Below, piece after piece: positions 56,404 through 64,000 of a stretch of DNA of 64,000 nucleotides. This DNA comes from an uncultured Prevotella sp. (GTDB lineage: Bacteria > Bacteroidota > Bacteroidia > Bacteroidales > Bacteroidaceae). How positions within the stretch are numbered: the stretch's first letter is position 1; each line of letters starts with the position of its first letter. The DNA is taken from NCBI GenBank assembly GCA_900319905.1, contig ONQB01000002.1, positions 1 to 64,000 on the forward strand, written 5' to 3'. Both the position numbers and the translations under genes were made by a program. Below the pieces are notes generated by a model. That model was not told where the DNA came from. It worked only from the letters and a program-made list of their open reading frames with translations, and did no database searches.

Positions 56404-57684
56404 TTAATAAGCAAACAGCGGATAGGCCTTCATGGTCTCATTGACCTTTGCCTTGACGCGCTCAATGGTCTTTGCGTCCTCGGGGTTGGCCAGTACCTCG
56501 TCGATGAGGTCGGCCACGAGATGCATCATGTCCTCTTTGGCGCCACGTGTAGTCATGGCAGCGGTGCCGAGGCGGATGCCGGAAGTCTGGAAGGCTGAGC
56601 GCTCGTCATAGGGCACCTTGTTCTTATTGACTGTGATGTCGGCAGCCACGAGTGCGTTCTCAGCCACCTTACCCGTCAGGTCGGGGTACTTGGGGCGCAG
56701 GTCGAGCAGCATGGAGTGGTTGTCGGTACCGCCACTGACGATGGCGAAGCCTTTGTCGATGAGATCCTGTGCCAGCACGGCGGCATTGGTCTTCACCTGT
56801 TTGGCATATTCGATCCACGACGGCTGCAGGTTCTCGTAGAAGCCAACGGCTTTGGCTGCGATGACATGCTCGAGCGGACCGCCCTGGTTGCCGGGGAAGA
56901 CGGCGGAGTTGAGCAGCTGGCTCATCTTCTTCAGCTCACCTTTTTTATTGGTCAGGCCCCATGGGTTGTCGAAGTCCTTGCCCATGAGAATGACACCGCC
57001 ACGTGGACCGCGAAGGGTCTTGTGAGTAGTGGTGGTCACGATGTGTGCGTATTTGACAGGGTTCTTAAGCAGTCCGGCTGCGATGAGTCCGGCAGGGTGA
57101 GCCATGTCGATCATCAGCAGAGCTCCTACCTCGTCGGCAATCTTGCGCATGCGCTCGTAGTCCCACTCACGGCTGTAGGCTGATCCGCCGCCGATGATAA
57201 GCTTCGGCTTGTTCTCCAGGGCGAGGCGCTCCATCTCATCGTAGTCCACGCGTCCGGTCTCCCGGTCGAGCGTGTAGCCGATGTGGTGGTAGAGAATACC
57301 TGAGGTGTTGACCGACGAGCCGTGCGACAGGTGGCCGCCCTGGTCGAGGTCGAGACCCATGAATGTGTCACCGGGCTTGAGCACGGCGAGCAGCACGGCT
57401 TGGTTGGCCTGCGCACCGCTGTGGGGCTGCACGTTGGCATATTCGGCACCGAAGAGCTTCTTTACGCGCTCGATGGCCAGTGTCTCCACCTGGTCAACTA
57501 CCTGGCAACCACCATAGTAGCGCTTGCCAGGCAGACCCTCGGCATATTTGTTGGTTAGGTAACTGCCCATGGCGGCCATCACCTCGTCACTGACGAAGTT
57601 CTCCGATGCAATGAGCTCCATGCCTCTGAGCTGGCGCTGGTGCTCCTGCTCGATGAGGTCGAAAATCTGTTGGTCTTTTTGCAT
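56404..57684 (-). CDS. glyA: Serine hydroxymethyltransferase
   Basis: PLP enzyme that interconverts serine and glycine and feeds one-carbon units to tetrahydrofolate. The 426-residue protein has the PLP lysine in [20 protein letters not shown], the N-terminal [21 protein letters not shown] followed by [15 protein letters not shown], and [13 protein letters not shown] with the cofactor Asp. The end region [19 protein letters not shown] is typical. It begins 43 bases behind pyrI on the same strand, so it may be read from the pyrBI transcript, although the two pathways differ. Downstream lies the palindromic element copy D. Confidence 0.97.
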   Translation of the reverse strand: MQKDQQIFDLIEQEHQRQLRGMELIASENFVSDEVMAAMGSYLTNKYAEGLPGKRYYGGCQVVDQVETLAIERVKKLFGAEYANVQPHSGAQANQAVLLAVLKPGDTFMGLDLDQGGHLSHGSSVNTSGILYHHIGYTLDRETGRVDYDEMERLALENKPKLIIGGGSAYSREWDYERMRKIADEVGALLMIDMAHPAGLIAAGLLKNPVKYAHIVTTTTHKTLRGPRGGVILMGKDFDNPWGLTNKKGELKKMSQLLNSAVFPGNQGGPLEHVIAAKAVGFYENLQPSWIEYAKQVKTNAAVLAQDLIDKGFAIVSGGTDNHSMLLDLRPKYPDLTGKVAENALVAADITVNKNKVPYDERSAFQTSGIRLGTAAMTTRGAKEDMMHLVADLIDEVLANPEDAKTIERVKAKVNETMKAYPLFAY

Positions 57685-57727
57685 GATGTTGTTTTTGGTC
57701 TGTTAATATGTGGTTTTCTTTGCTTGC

Positions 57728-58183
57728 TTACACGAGTTTCACGTCGTCCAGTTGTTGCTCCTTGTCGCAGTAGTGGCATTTGACGATGCCATGTGCTTTG
57801 TCGACAACGGTGAAGTACGTCTGCATTGGCTCGTTGTTGGTGATGCACTTTGGATTGTTGCACTTGATGATGCCGTGTAGCTCATCGGGTGTCTCAACAG
57901 TTTTCTTTTCCACTACCTCGTAGTTCTTGATGATGTTGAGCACGATCTTTGGTGCGACGACCGACAGCCGGTTGATTTCCTCATCGGTGAAGTACTTGTC
58001 GGCAATCTTGATGATGCCTTTCTTCCCGAGTTTGCTTGAAGGCAGGTTGTAGCCGATGGTGACCGGTTCGGTGAGCGTCTGCAGATTGAGCAGCTTGGCC
58101 ACTTCGTAGGTCTTCTCAGCTGGTATATGGTCAATCACCGTCCCGTTTTCGATGGCGGCGACTTGCAGTTCTTTCTTTCCCAT
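57728..58183 (-). CDS. pyrI: Aspartate carbamoyltransferase regulatory chain
   Basis: Regulatory subunit that binds nucleotides and the catalytic trimers of aspartate transcarbamoylase. The 151-residue protein has the N-terminal nucleotide-binding half ([40 protein letters not shown]) and a zinc domain with four cysteines in [12 protein letters not shown] and [10 protein letters not shown]. It follows pyrB by 15 bases on the same strand, as in enteric pyrBI, so allosteric control by CTP or ATP is expected. No leader attenuator for pyrimidine control was evident upstream of pyrB. Confidence 0.97.
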   Translation of the reverse strand: MGKKELQVAAIENGTVIDHIPAEKTYEVAKLLNLQTLTEPVTIGYNLPSSKLGKKGIIKIADKYFTDEEINRLSVVAPKIVLNIIKNYEVVEKKTVETPDELHGIIKCNNPKCITNNEPMQTYFTVVDKAHGIVKCHYCDKEQQLDDVKLV

Positions 58184-58198
58184 AGTGCTTAATGATGG

Positions 58199-59143
58199 TT
58201 AGATGATGGTTGTATCGTTTTTCACTTCCTCCAGGCTGATGCCGAGGCAGTAGCAGTAGATGGCCTCGCGGGCATAGAGTCCGTTCTTGGCTTGTTGGAT
58301 GTAGTAAGCATGTGGATTGTCATCGACGTCGTAGGCAATCTCGTTGACACGTGGCAGCGGATGGAGCACCTTCATGTTGGGTTTGGCATTCTTCAGCATG
58401 TCGGCCTTGAGGATGTAGACATCCTTGACGCGCTCATATTCCATAAGGTCAGAAAAACGTTCCTTTTGTACGCGGGTCATGTACAGGATGTCGGCGTCGG
58501 CAATCTCCTCCTCGGTGAACTGCGTGTGCTCCACGTAACGGATGTGGTGCTGGTCGCAGTAGAGCTTGTACTCATCGGGCATGGCGAGTTCCTTGGGGGC
58601 TATGAAATGGAAGGTGGGATTGAAGTGGCGCATGGCCATGATGAGCGAGTGCACGGTGCGCCCGTAGCGCAGGTCGCCAACGAGATAGATGTTGAGGTTG
58701 TCGAGGGTGCCTTGGGTCTTGTAAATCGAATAGAGATCGAGCAAGCACTGTGAGGGATGCATGTGGGCACCGTCGCCTGCATTGACGATTGGCACCGGAG
58801 CTACCTCTGACGCATATTGTGCCGCACCCTCAATGTAATGGCGCATCACGATGATATCGGCATAGTTGCTTACCATGAGGATGGTGTCTTTCAGCGTCTC
58901 TCCCTTGGTGGTACTGGAGGTCTTGGCGTCGGAAAAGCCTATGACGCGGGCTCCGAGACGGTTGGCGGCTGTTTGGAAACTAAGCTGGGTACGTGTGGAA
59001 GGTTCGAAAAACAAGGTGGCGACGACCTTCCCTTTGAGCAACTCACGGTTGGGATGACGCTCAAACTCTTCTGCCATACGAATAAGGTATAGCAGTTGGT
59101 CTTTCGTCAGATCGGAAATCGTGACAAAATTCTGTTTTTCCAT
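58199..59143 (-). CDS. pyrB: Aspartate carbamoyltransferase catalytic chain
   Basis: Catalyses carbamoyl phosphate plus L-aspartate to N-carbamoyl-L-aspartate in pyrimidine synthesis. The 314-residue protein has the carbamoyl-phosphate loop [20 protein letters not shown], the [12 protein letters not shown] loop contributed by the neighbouring chain, [35 protein letters not shown] and [14 protein letters not shown]. It leads the run pyrB-pyrI-glyA. A weak TAACTTAG box (59186-59179) before its start resembles a -7 element. Its leader region overlaps that of the divergent penicillin-binding protein gene. Confidence 0.98.
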   Translation of the reverse strand: MEKQNFVTISDLTKDQLLYLIRMAEEFERHPNRELLKGKVVATLFFEPSTRTQLSFQTAANRLGARVIGFSDAKTSSTTKGETLKDTILMVSNYADIIVMRHYIEGAAQYASEVAPVPIVNAGDGAHMHPSQCLLDLYSIYKTQGTLDNLNIYLVGDLRYGRTVHSLIMAMRHFNPTFHFIAPKELAMPDEYKLYCDQHHIRYVEHTQFTEEEIADADILYMTRVQKERFSDLMEYERVKDVYILKADMLKNAKPNMKVLHPLPRVNEIAYDVDDNPHAYYIQQAKNGLYAREAIYCYCLGISLEEVKNDTTII

Positions 59144-59228
59144 TTGAGTTTTAATGGGTTGGTTGGAAATCGAACGCTAAGTTACACATAATTTTCCATA
59201 AGCTGGATGATTTTCAAGAGAAAAGTGG

Positions 59229-59236
59229 TATTTTTG
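59229..59236 (+). promoter_or_regulatory. -7 box (TATTTTTG) of the penicillin-binding protein gene
   Basis: TATTTTTG matches TAnnTTTG and lies 23 bases before the ATG at 59260. CTGG at 59205-59208 is a poor -33 box 20 bases upstream. The box supports the 59260 start over an ATT codon frame start at 59248. Confidence 0.6.
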
Positions 59237-59259
59237 CACAAATTATATTGATTCGACCA

Positions 59260-61578
59260 ATGAGAAAGACCTTTATAAAATGTCTGTGGACGCTGCTGGC
59301 AGCGGGCGTGGCGTTGAGTGCCGCGTTCTTTTTCCTTATCTGGTTTGGCATCGTGGGCTACTCTCCCGACATTGAGAACCTGCAAAACCCAATCAGTAAG
59401 TCGGCCTCGCAGGTGTTTTCATCCGATGGCAAGATTATCGGTACGTACAACATCGACCGTGCCAACCGCATTCCCATTCCTTACTCCAAGCTCTCGCCTT
59501 ATCTGGTGCAGGCACTGGTGGCTACGGAGGACGTGCGCTTCTATGACCATTCGGGTATTGACTTCATAGCCTTGGGGCGTGCCATCATCAAGCGTGGCCT
59601 GCTCGGACAGGTGAACGCCGGTGGCGGCAGCACCATCACCCAGCAGTTGGCCAAGCAGCTTTATACCGAACATCCGGCTAAAACCACGTCGCAGCGTATG
59701 TTGCAGAAACCCATCGAGTGGGTAACGGCCATCAAACTGGAGCGGCTCTATACAAAAGAGGAGATTATCGCGCTTTATCTCAACTACTTCGACTTCCTGC
59801 ATGGTGCCACTGGTATTAAGACAGCTGCCAACACCTATTTTAATAAAGAGCCGAAGGATCTCAATGTCGATGAGGCTGCGCTGCTTATCGGCCTGTGCAA
59901 GAACCCGTCGCTGTTCAATCCCGTGCGTTATCCTGAACGGGCCATGGAACGGCGTAATGTGGTGCTTGGACAGATGCTTAAGGCCGGTTATCTGTCGAGA
60001 GCTGAGTTTGAGGAGTACAGTGCCGAGCCTGTGAAACTCAACTTCCATCGTACCGACCATAAGGATGGGTCGGCCGTGTACTTTCGTGAGTTCCTGCGGC
60101 AGTACATGATGATGGACCGTCCCGAACCGGAGAATTATCCGGCATGGAATCGCCGGCAGTATGTCATCGACTCTATCGCCTTCGCCACTGATCCGTTGTG
60201 TGGCTGGTGCAAGAAAAATACCAAGAAGGACGGTTCGTTCTATAATGTCTACACCGACGGCCTGAAGATCTTCACCACCATTGACTCACGCATGCAGCGC
60301 TATGCCGAGGAGTCGGTGTATGGTCACGTGGCCCGTTTTCTGCAACCGGCCTTCGACAAGGAGAACGCTGGCAAGAGCAATGCTCCCTTCAGCGGCAATC
60401 TCACGCAGGGTGAGGTCAACCAAATCATGGAAAGGGCCGTTACGCAGAGCGCCCGCTATATCACGATGAAAGAGGCAGGAGCCTCTCAGGAAGAGATACA
60501 TCGGGCTTTCCACACGCCTATCGACATGACCGTGTTTACCTATCATGGTGACATCGATACGGTGATGTCGCCAATCGATTCCATCCGTTATTACAAACGC
60601 TTCTTGCGTGCGGGCTTCATGAGCATGGATGCCCATTCGGGAGAGGTGAAGGCGTATGTAGGTGGTTTGGACTTTGCCCACTTCCAATACGACATGGTGA
60701 TGAACGGACGCCGGCAGGTGGGTTCCACCATCAAACCGTTCCTCTACTCGCTGGCCATGGAGAACGGGTCGTCGCCCTGCGACAAGGCTCCTAACGTGCA
60801 GCGTACGTACATGGTGGCGGGACGTCCCTGGACACCACGCAATGCCAACCGACGCCGTTACGGACAGATGGTGACCCTGAAATGGGGTCTTGCTCAGTCC
60901 AACAACTGGATCTCGGCTTATCTCATGAGTCACCTCAATCCACGTCAGTTCGTCTCGATTCTTCATAAGTTCGGCATCAACAATCCTGATATCTATCCGT
61001 CTATGGCTTTGTGCCTGGGTCCTTGTGAGGTATCGGTGGGCGAGATGGTGAGCGCCTATACTACTTTTGCCAATAATGGCATACGTATCGCACCATTGTT
61101 TGTGACGCGCATCGAAGACAGCGAGGGTAATGTAGTGGCGAAGTTCCAGCCACGCATGAACGAGGTTATCAGCTCAGAGTCGGCTTATAAGATGCTCGTC
61201 GAACTGATGGCGGTTGTCGATGAGGGTACGGCCGGACGTCTGCGCTATAAGTACAATATCCCCGGTGAGATTGGCGGTAAGACGGGAACGACCAACAATA
61301 ACTCAGATGCTTGGTTTATGGGCTTCACGCCTCAGCTGGTGAGCGGCGTGTGGGTCGGCGGTGAGGACCGTGATATCCATTTCGATTCCATGCGCATGGG
61401 ACAGGGCGCCACGATGGCTTTGCCTATATGGGCTTACTTCATGAAGAAGGTGTATCGCGACATCACGCTGCCTTATAAGCCGACTGCCACCTTTGATGTG
61501 CCAGAGGATTTCGATCCTTGTGCCAAGCAGGATGTGGACGATGTGGGCAGCAATGGCATCGATGAGGTGTATGAATAG
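59260..61578 (+). CDS. Class A penicillin-binding protein (PBP1a-like)
   Basis: Bifunctional cell-wall enzyme that polymerises glycan strands and cross-links peptides. The 772-residue protein has one N-terminal membrane segment (about 10-32). The GT51 transglycosylase domain contains ATEDVRFYDHSGIDFIALGR (first catalytic Glu), GGGSTITQQLAKQLYTEHP and KEEIIALYLNYFDF. The transpeptidase domain contains RQVGSTIKPFLYSLAMENG (SxxK serine and lysine), AQSNNWIS (SxN-like) and GEIGGKTGTTNNNSDAWFMG (KTG). The C-terminus is a short acidic tail. It is divergent from pyrB. The following gene is convergent, with palindromic copy E between. Confidence 0.95.
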   Translation: MRKTFIKCLWTLLAAGVALSAAFFFLIWFGIVGYSPDIENLQNPISKSASQVFSSDGKIIGTYNIDRANRIPIPYSKLSPYLVQALVATEDVRFYDHSGIDFIALGRAIIKRGLLGQVNAGGGSTITQQLAKQLYTEHPAKTTSQRMLQKPIEWVTAIKLERLYTKEEIIALYLNYFDFLHGATGIKTAANTYFNKEPKDLNVDEAALLIGLCKNPSLFNPVRYPERAMERRNVVLGQMLKAGYLSRAEFEEYSAEPVKLNFHRTDHKDGSAVYFREFLRQYMMMDRPEPENYPAWNRRQYVIDSIAFATDPLCGWCKKNTKKDGSFYNVYTDGLKIFTTIDSRMQRYAEESVYGHVARFLQPAFDKENAGKSNAPFSGNLTQGEVNQIMERAVTQSARYITMKEAGASQEEIHRAFHTPIDMTVFTYHGDIDTVMSPIDSIRYYKRFLRAGFMSMDAHSGEVKAYVGGLDFAHFQYDMVMNGRRQVGSTIKPFLYSLAMENGSSPCDKAPNVQRTYMVAGRPWTPRNANRRRYGQMVTLKWGLAQSNNWISAYLMSHLNPRQFVSILHKFGINNPDIYPSMALCLGPCEVSVGEMVSAYTTFANNGIRIAPLFVTRIEDSEGNVVAKFQPRMNEVISSESAYKMLVELMAVVDEGTAGRLRYKYNIPGEIGGKTGTTNNNSDAWFMGFTPQLVSGVWVGGEDRDIHFDSMRMGQGATMALPIWAYFMKKVYRDITLPYKPTATFDVPEDFDPCAKQDVDDVGSNGIDEVYE

Positions 61579-61648
61579 CAGAGCTGATACTCTGTGGCCT
61601 GATGCCGCTTGGCTTTTGATCAGGCTCGGTGCAGGCTCTTTAACATAA

Positions 61649-61805
61649 AAAGGGGATATATCAAAATTGGAGGAGTTCGGAAGTTCAGGAGTCCGGGAGT
61701 TCAGTCATTACTATAATGATACCTTATTATAAGATACTTATGCATTTGACTGAACTTCTGAACTTCTGGACTTCCGAACTCCTCCAATTTTAATACATCC
61801 CCTTT
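61649..61805 (+). repeat. Palindromic RGAAGTYC element, copy E (core in plus orientation)
   Basis: AAAGGGGATATATCAAAATTGG and its partner CCAATTTTAATACATCCCCTTT form the ends; only the first 20 bases of each are compared here. The core at 61704-61750 equals that of copy A at 46 of 47 positions. The arms carry GGAGTTCG- and GGAAGTTC-type units. It lies between two convergent genes and probably ends both transcripts. Confidence 0.85.
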
Positions 61806-61855
61806 CCTTAATGGTTCTGTAGGATATAACTTATGGATTTTAAGTGGCCGTCTGA

Positions 61856-63502
61856 TTAGTCAGTGGGACACTCTAACTTTGTCCCGGTCGCATCTACTAA
61901 TTTCTTTTTGAATGCATCGGGATAGCCAGGACGCTTGACGGTTGCGCCGATGCCTTCTGGTGTGCGTTTGAACACGCCGTTGCTGTCCGGCTTGACAGCC
62001 ATGTCATTGTATTTCACAATCAGGTAGAAGGCGAGCTTCTTCCAGCGGTCCAGCATTTGCTGTGCTTTTGTATTGCTGTAGTCGTTAAGGTATTTGAGGG
62101 CAGCGTCTTTGTCGGTCTTGTATAGAGCGGCGGCATGGGCCTCCACCTCAGACTGTGCATTGAAATAATCGTTTTCTAAGGAGTCGCGCACAGCTTTCAG
62201 GCTTGGGAACATCAGTGAGTAGCGTGGGTAGACCATGTTGCTCACCCAGTTGCACACCCAGTAGGCATTGTCCATAGAGAAGGTCACGGCGTCGGCGCCG
62301 GGCGTGTTGTAGCATCGTGGCTGAGTTGTGTTGCCACAATAGATGGGTGTATAGGCAATCATGTTGCCGTCATCGTTGCCAAACCACAGCACGCCACCGA
62401 TCTGGCGTGGCAGCCATGAACGCATCTGTGAGACATAGCTGAAGCCTGTCTGCTGTGTGGATGTGGGACGTTCATTGAAATACTTCTTACCGTTGCAGGT
62501 GAACACAAGTGGAGTAGGACGGTAAGGCATCTGCCACACGCCGGCGGCTACGTCGGAGGAGTCCAGTGCCATGGGCGTTCCCTCGTAGTGGTCGCGCATG
62601 GCCATCTCCACGTCACGCACGGAGAGCTTCTTGTCAGGTACTACCCAAAGGGGCATGTCCTCGGCATTCTTGTCCTTGCCCAATGCCCACGGCAGATAAC
62701 GGTCGAAGCCTTTGACGAAGTGATTGAAGAATGCCCACACGCGAGCATCACAGAAGCGGCGGCCCTCAAAGTCGGGCTTGGCGTAAGCCATCTTCCAGGA
62801 GAAGTCGGCATCCTTGCCTGTGAACCATCCCTTGGAGCGGGCAAACGACACCACGTCCTTGGCATACATGACGTTTTTCTTGTCCTTCATATTGAACTTT
62901 CCAATGCGGCTTTGGTTGGCGTGTGCGCAGATGGCATTGTCAGGGATGCGTTGTGCCACCCAGACAACCCCCTTGCTGCCAGGGCCCTTGCCCATCATTT
63001 CCATGATCCATGCTTCGTTGGGGTCGCAGATAGTAAATGTCTCGCCTTCTGAACAGTAGCCGTAGGTCTCTGCCAGGGTGGTTATCACGTGGATGGCTTC
63101 ACGAGCAGTCTTGGAGCGCTGAAGTCCCAAATAGATGAGTGAACCGTAGTCGATGCCGCCAGTTGGATCGACCATTTCCTCGCGACCGCCATAAGTGGTC
63201 TCGCCGATGGTCACCTGATATTCATTGATGTTGCCAATGACATTGTAGGTCTCTTCGGCCTCTGGTATCTTACCGATGTACTTATGAGTGTCCCAATTAA
63301 CGATGTCGCGCATCTCGCCTTTTGCGTGGTGTGCGGCGGGGTAGTGAGCTAAGCCGATGAACATTCCGTAGTCGTCAGCGTTGTAACTGCATATGACAGA
63401 GCCGTCGGAGGATGCTGCCTTGCCGACGATGAAGTTTGTACAGGCCGGTGCCGTAGTGGCAATTGCCATCATCACGGCTACGACGATTAGTTTTCTAATC
63501 AT
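61856..63502 (-). CDS. C69-family dipeptidase (Ntn-hydrolase fold)
   Basis: Exported dipeptidase. The signal peptide (MIRKLIVVAVMMAIATTAPA) ends right before Cys21, which becomes the N-terminal nucleophile (CTNFIVGKAASSDGSVIC). The following SYNADDYG, IGETTYGGREEMVDPTGGID and YCSEGETFTICDPNEAW, IMEMMGKGPGSKGVVWVAQR patterns are those of family C69 (formerly U34). The 548 residues are the usual length. It is read with the gene behind it (gap of 32 bases) and is convergent to the penicillin-binding protein gene. It likely takes part in peptide degradation at the cell surface or in the periplasm. Confidence 0.93.
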   Translation of the reverse strand: MIRKLIVVAVMMAIATTAPACTNFIVGKAASSDGSVICSYNADDYGMFIGLAHYPAAHHAKGEMRDIVNWDTHKYIGKIPEAEETYNVIGNINEYQVTIGETTYGGREEMVDPTGGIDYGSLIYLGLQRSKTAREAIHVITTLAETYGYCSEGETFTICDPNEAWIMEMMGKGPGSKGVVWVAQRIPDNAICAHANQSRIGKFNMKDKKNVMYAKDVVSFARSKGWFTGKDADFSWKMAYAKPDFEGRRFCDARVWAFFNHFVKGFDRYLPWALGKDKNAEDMPLWVVPDKKLSVRDVEMAMRDHYEGTPMALDSSDVAAGVWQMPYRPTPLVFTCNGKKYFNERPTSTQQTGFSYVSQMRSWLPRQIGGVLWFGNDDGNMIAYTPIYCGNTTQPRCYNTPGADAVTFSMDNAYWVCNWVSNMVYPRYSLMFPSLKAVRDSLENDYFNAQSEVEAHAAALYKTDKDAALKYLNDYSNTKAQQMLDRWKKLAFYLIVKYNDMAVKPDSNGVFKRTPEGIGATVKRPGYPDAFKKKLVDATGTKLECPTD

Positions 63503-63534
63503 ATCTTTATGTGTTATGTCTAAATGACGTGTTG

Positions 63535-64000
63535 TTATCTTGGTGACATTGTTGGCCTCATTCGCTCAGAGTCGGGCATCTCTTTATTGACCGGTATCTG
63601 GCTGGGCATGGGCTGTGCTGGTTGAGGCTGGTTCTTGGGCCGCAGCCTGATGAGCTTTATGTTGCTGATGCACATCAGTTGCAATGTGGTCATTGATGTG
63701 TTGAGGTTGTCGTTCTTAGTGAGCAGGAAGAAACCACGTATCATCTTGATACCGATGCTGTCGGCATCGTCGATCTGCATCACGGTCGGCATGGAAGAGG
63801 ATATATGGTTGACCCGCTGGCATACGCTGTCGTTGTTGAATGTTACAGCCAGCATGGCCACGCCATCGCGTATGCCGTCCTGGAAGATGAAGTCAGTGTT
63901 GAAGCTAAGCATCACCTGGTCGCCACGGTGGAAGGTGGAGTCGGTCTTCAGACTGAAGGAGAATACGTTGTATGGCTGGTTGGGAATGAGGATGATGCTG
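63535..64000 (-). CDS. C-terminal part of an unknown protein, cut by the window edge
   Basis: The minus-strand frame stays open from the window end at 64000 to a stop at 63535, giving at least 155 residues. The visible part reads SIILIPNQPYNVFSFSLKTD at its start, then FHRGDQVMLSFNTDFIFQDG and a tail with a Pro/Gln-rich stretch (PKNQPQPAQPMPSQIPVNKE). It looks like a beta-rich domain of an exported protein, but I recognise no family. It lies 32 bases before the C69 gene on the same strand, so the two are probably co-transcribed. The start is outside the window. Confidence 0.75.
   Translation of the reverse strand, partial: SIILIPNQPYNVFSFSLKTDSTFHRGDQVMLSFNTDFIFQDGIRDGVAMLAVTFNNDSVCQRVNHISSSMPTVMQIDDADSIGIKMIRGFFLLTKNDNLNTSMTTLQLMCISNIKLIRLRPKNQPQPAQPMPSQIPVNKEMPDSERMRPTMSPR

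Overview
The window reads as chromosomal DNA of a Bacteroidota member, most probably Prevotellaceae (Prevotella sensu lato). The grounds are two SusC/SusD pairs, several lipoproteins, C-terminal tails of the GLYIVNGKKVVVK type, a DUF4492 gene next to cydAB, an acetyl-type MetA, and upstream boxes of the TTTG-N18-20-TAnnTTTG class instead of E. coli-like promoters. Start codons lack clear Shine-Dalgarno sequences. No species can be named from sequence alone. I saw no tRNA, rRNA, CRISPR array, insertion sequence or phage gene.

Layout. 1-7.7 kb: a TPR protein on the minus strand, then the cytochrome bd oxidase operon (DUF4492-cydA-cydB), a HAD phosphatase, a beta-helix-like lipoprotein, cytidine deaminase and a GNAT acetyltransferase. 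7.7-9.2 kb (minus): infC-rpmI-rplT. 9.4-36.3 kb: a polysaccharide utilisation region probably aimed at rhamnogalacturonan (pectin). It has a divergent CE12-like esterase; a seven-gene collinear block FAS1 lipoprotein-SusC-SusD-FAS1-FAS1-SusC-SusD; a secreted multi-module protein with its own promoter; and a 1518-residue PL11 rhamnogalacturonan lyase fused to autotransporter-type beta-strand repeats. No regulator of this region lies inside the window. 36.6-39.7 kb: pyruvate formate-lyase and its activase. 39.7-48 kb: a small unknown gene, a possible small RNA, a MaoC-type hydratase, a DPP-IV-like peptidase, an ABC-F protein and an M13 metallopeptidase. 48-51.9 kb: metA, a U32 protein and a zinc-ribbon membrane lipoprotein. 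51.9-54 kb (minus): a MORN-GH25 lysozyme fusion and an unknown membrane protein. 54.1-64 kb: rmuC, a HAD hydrolase, glyA, pyrI, pyrB, a class A penicillin-binding protein, a C69 dipeptidase and the end of an unknown gene cut by the window edge.

How the genes fit together. The cyd operon (oxygen reduction at low oxygen) and pflBA (anaerobic pyruvate cleavage) suit a gut or rumen anaerobe that meets traces of oxygen. In the polysaccharide region, the lyase and esterase would cut and deacetylate rhamnogalacturonan-I outside or on the cell, the SusD and FAS1 lipoproteins would hold fragments at the surface, and the two SusC channels would import them.

The most unusual non-coding content is repetitive. 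A family of about 150-bp palindromic elements has arms made of 8-bp RGAAGTYC units around a conserved 47-bp core (three full copies and two variants, all lying behind gene ends). A 22-bp tandem repeat occurs at two places in opposite orientation. A 9-bp repeat lies before the M13 peptidase gene. A promoter-hairpin pair near 40.0-40.2 kb suggests an undescribed small RNA.
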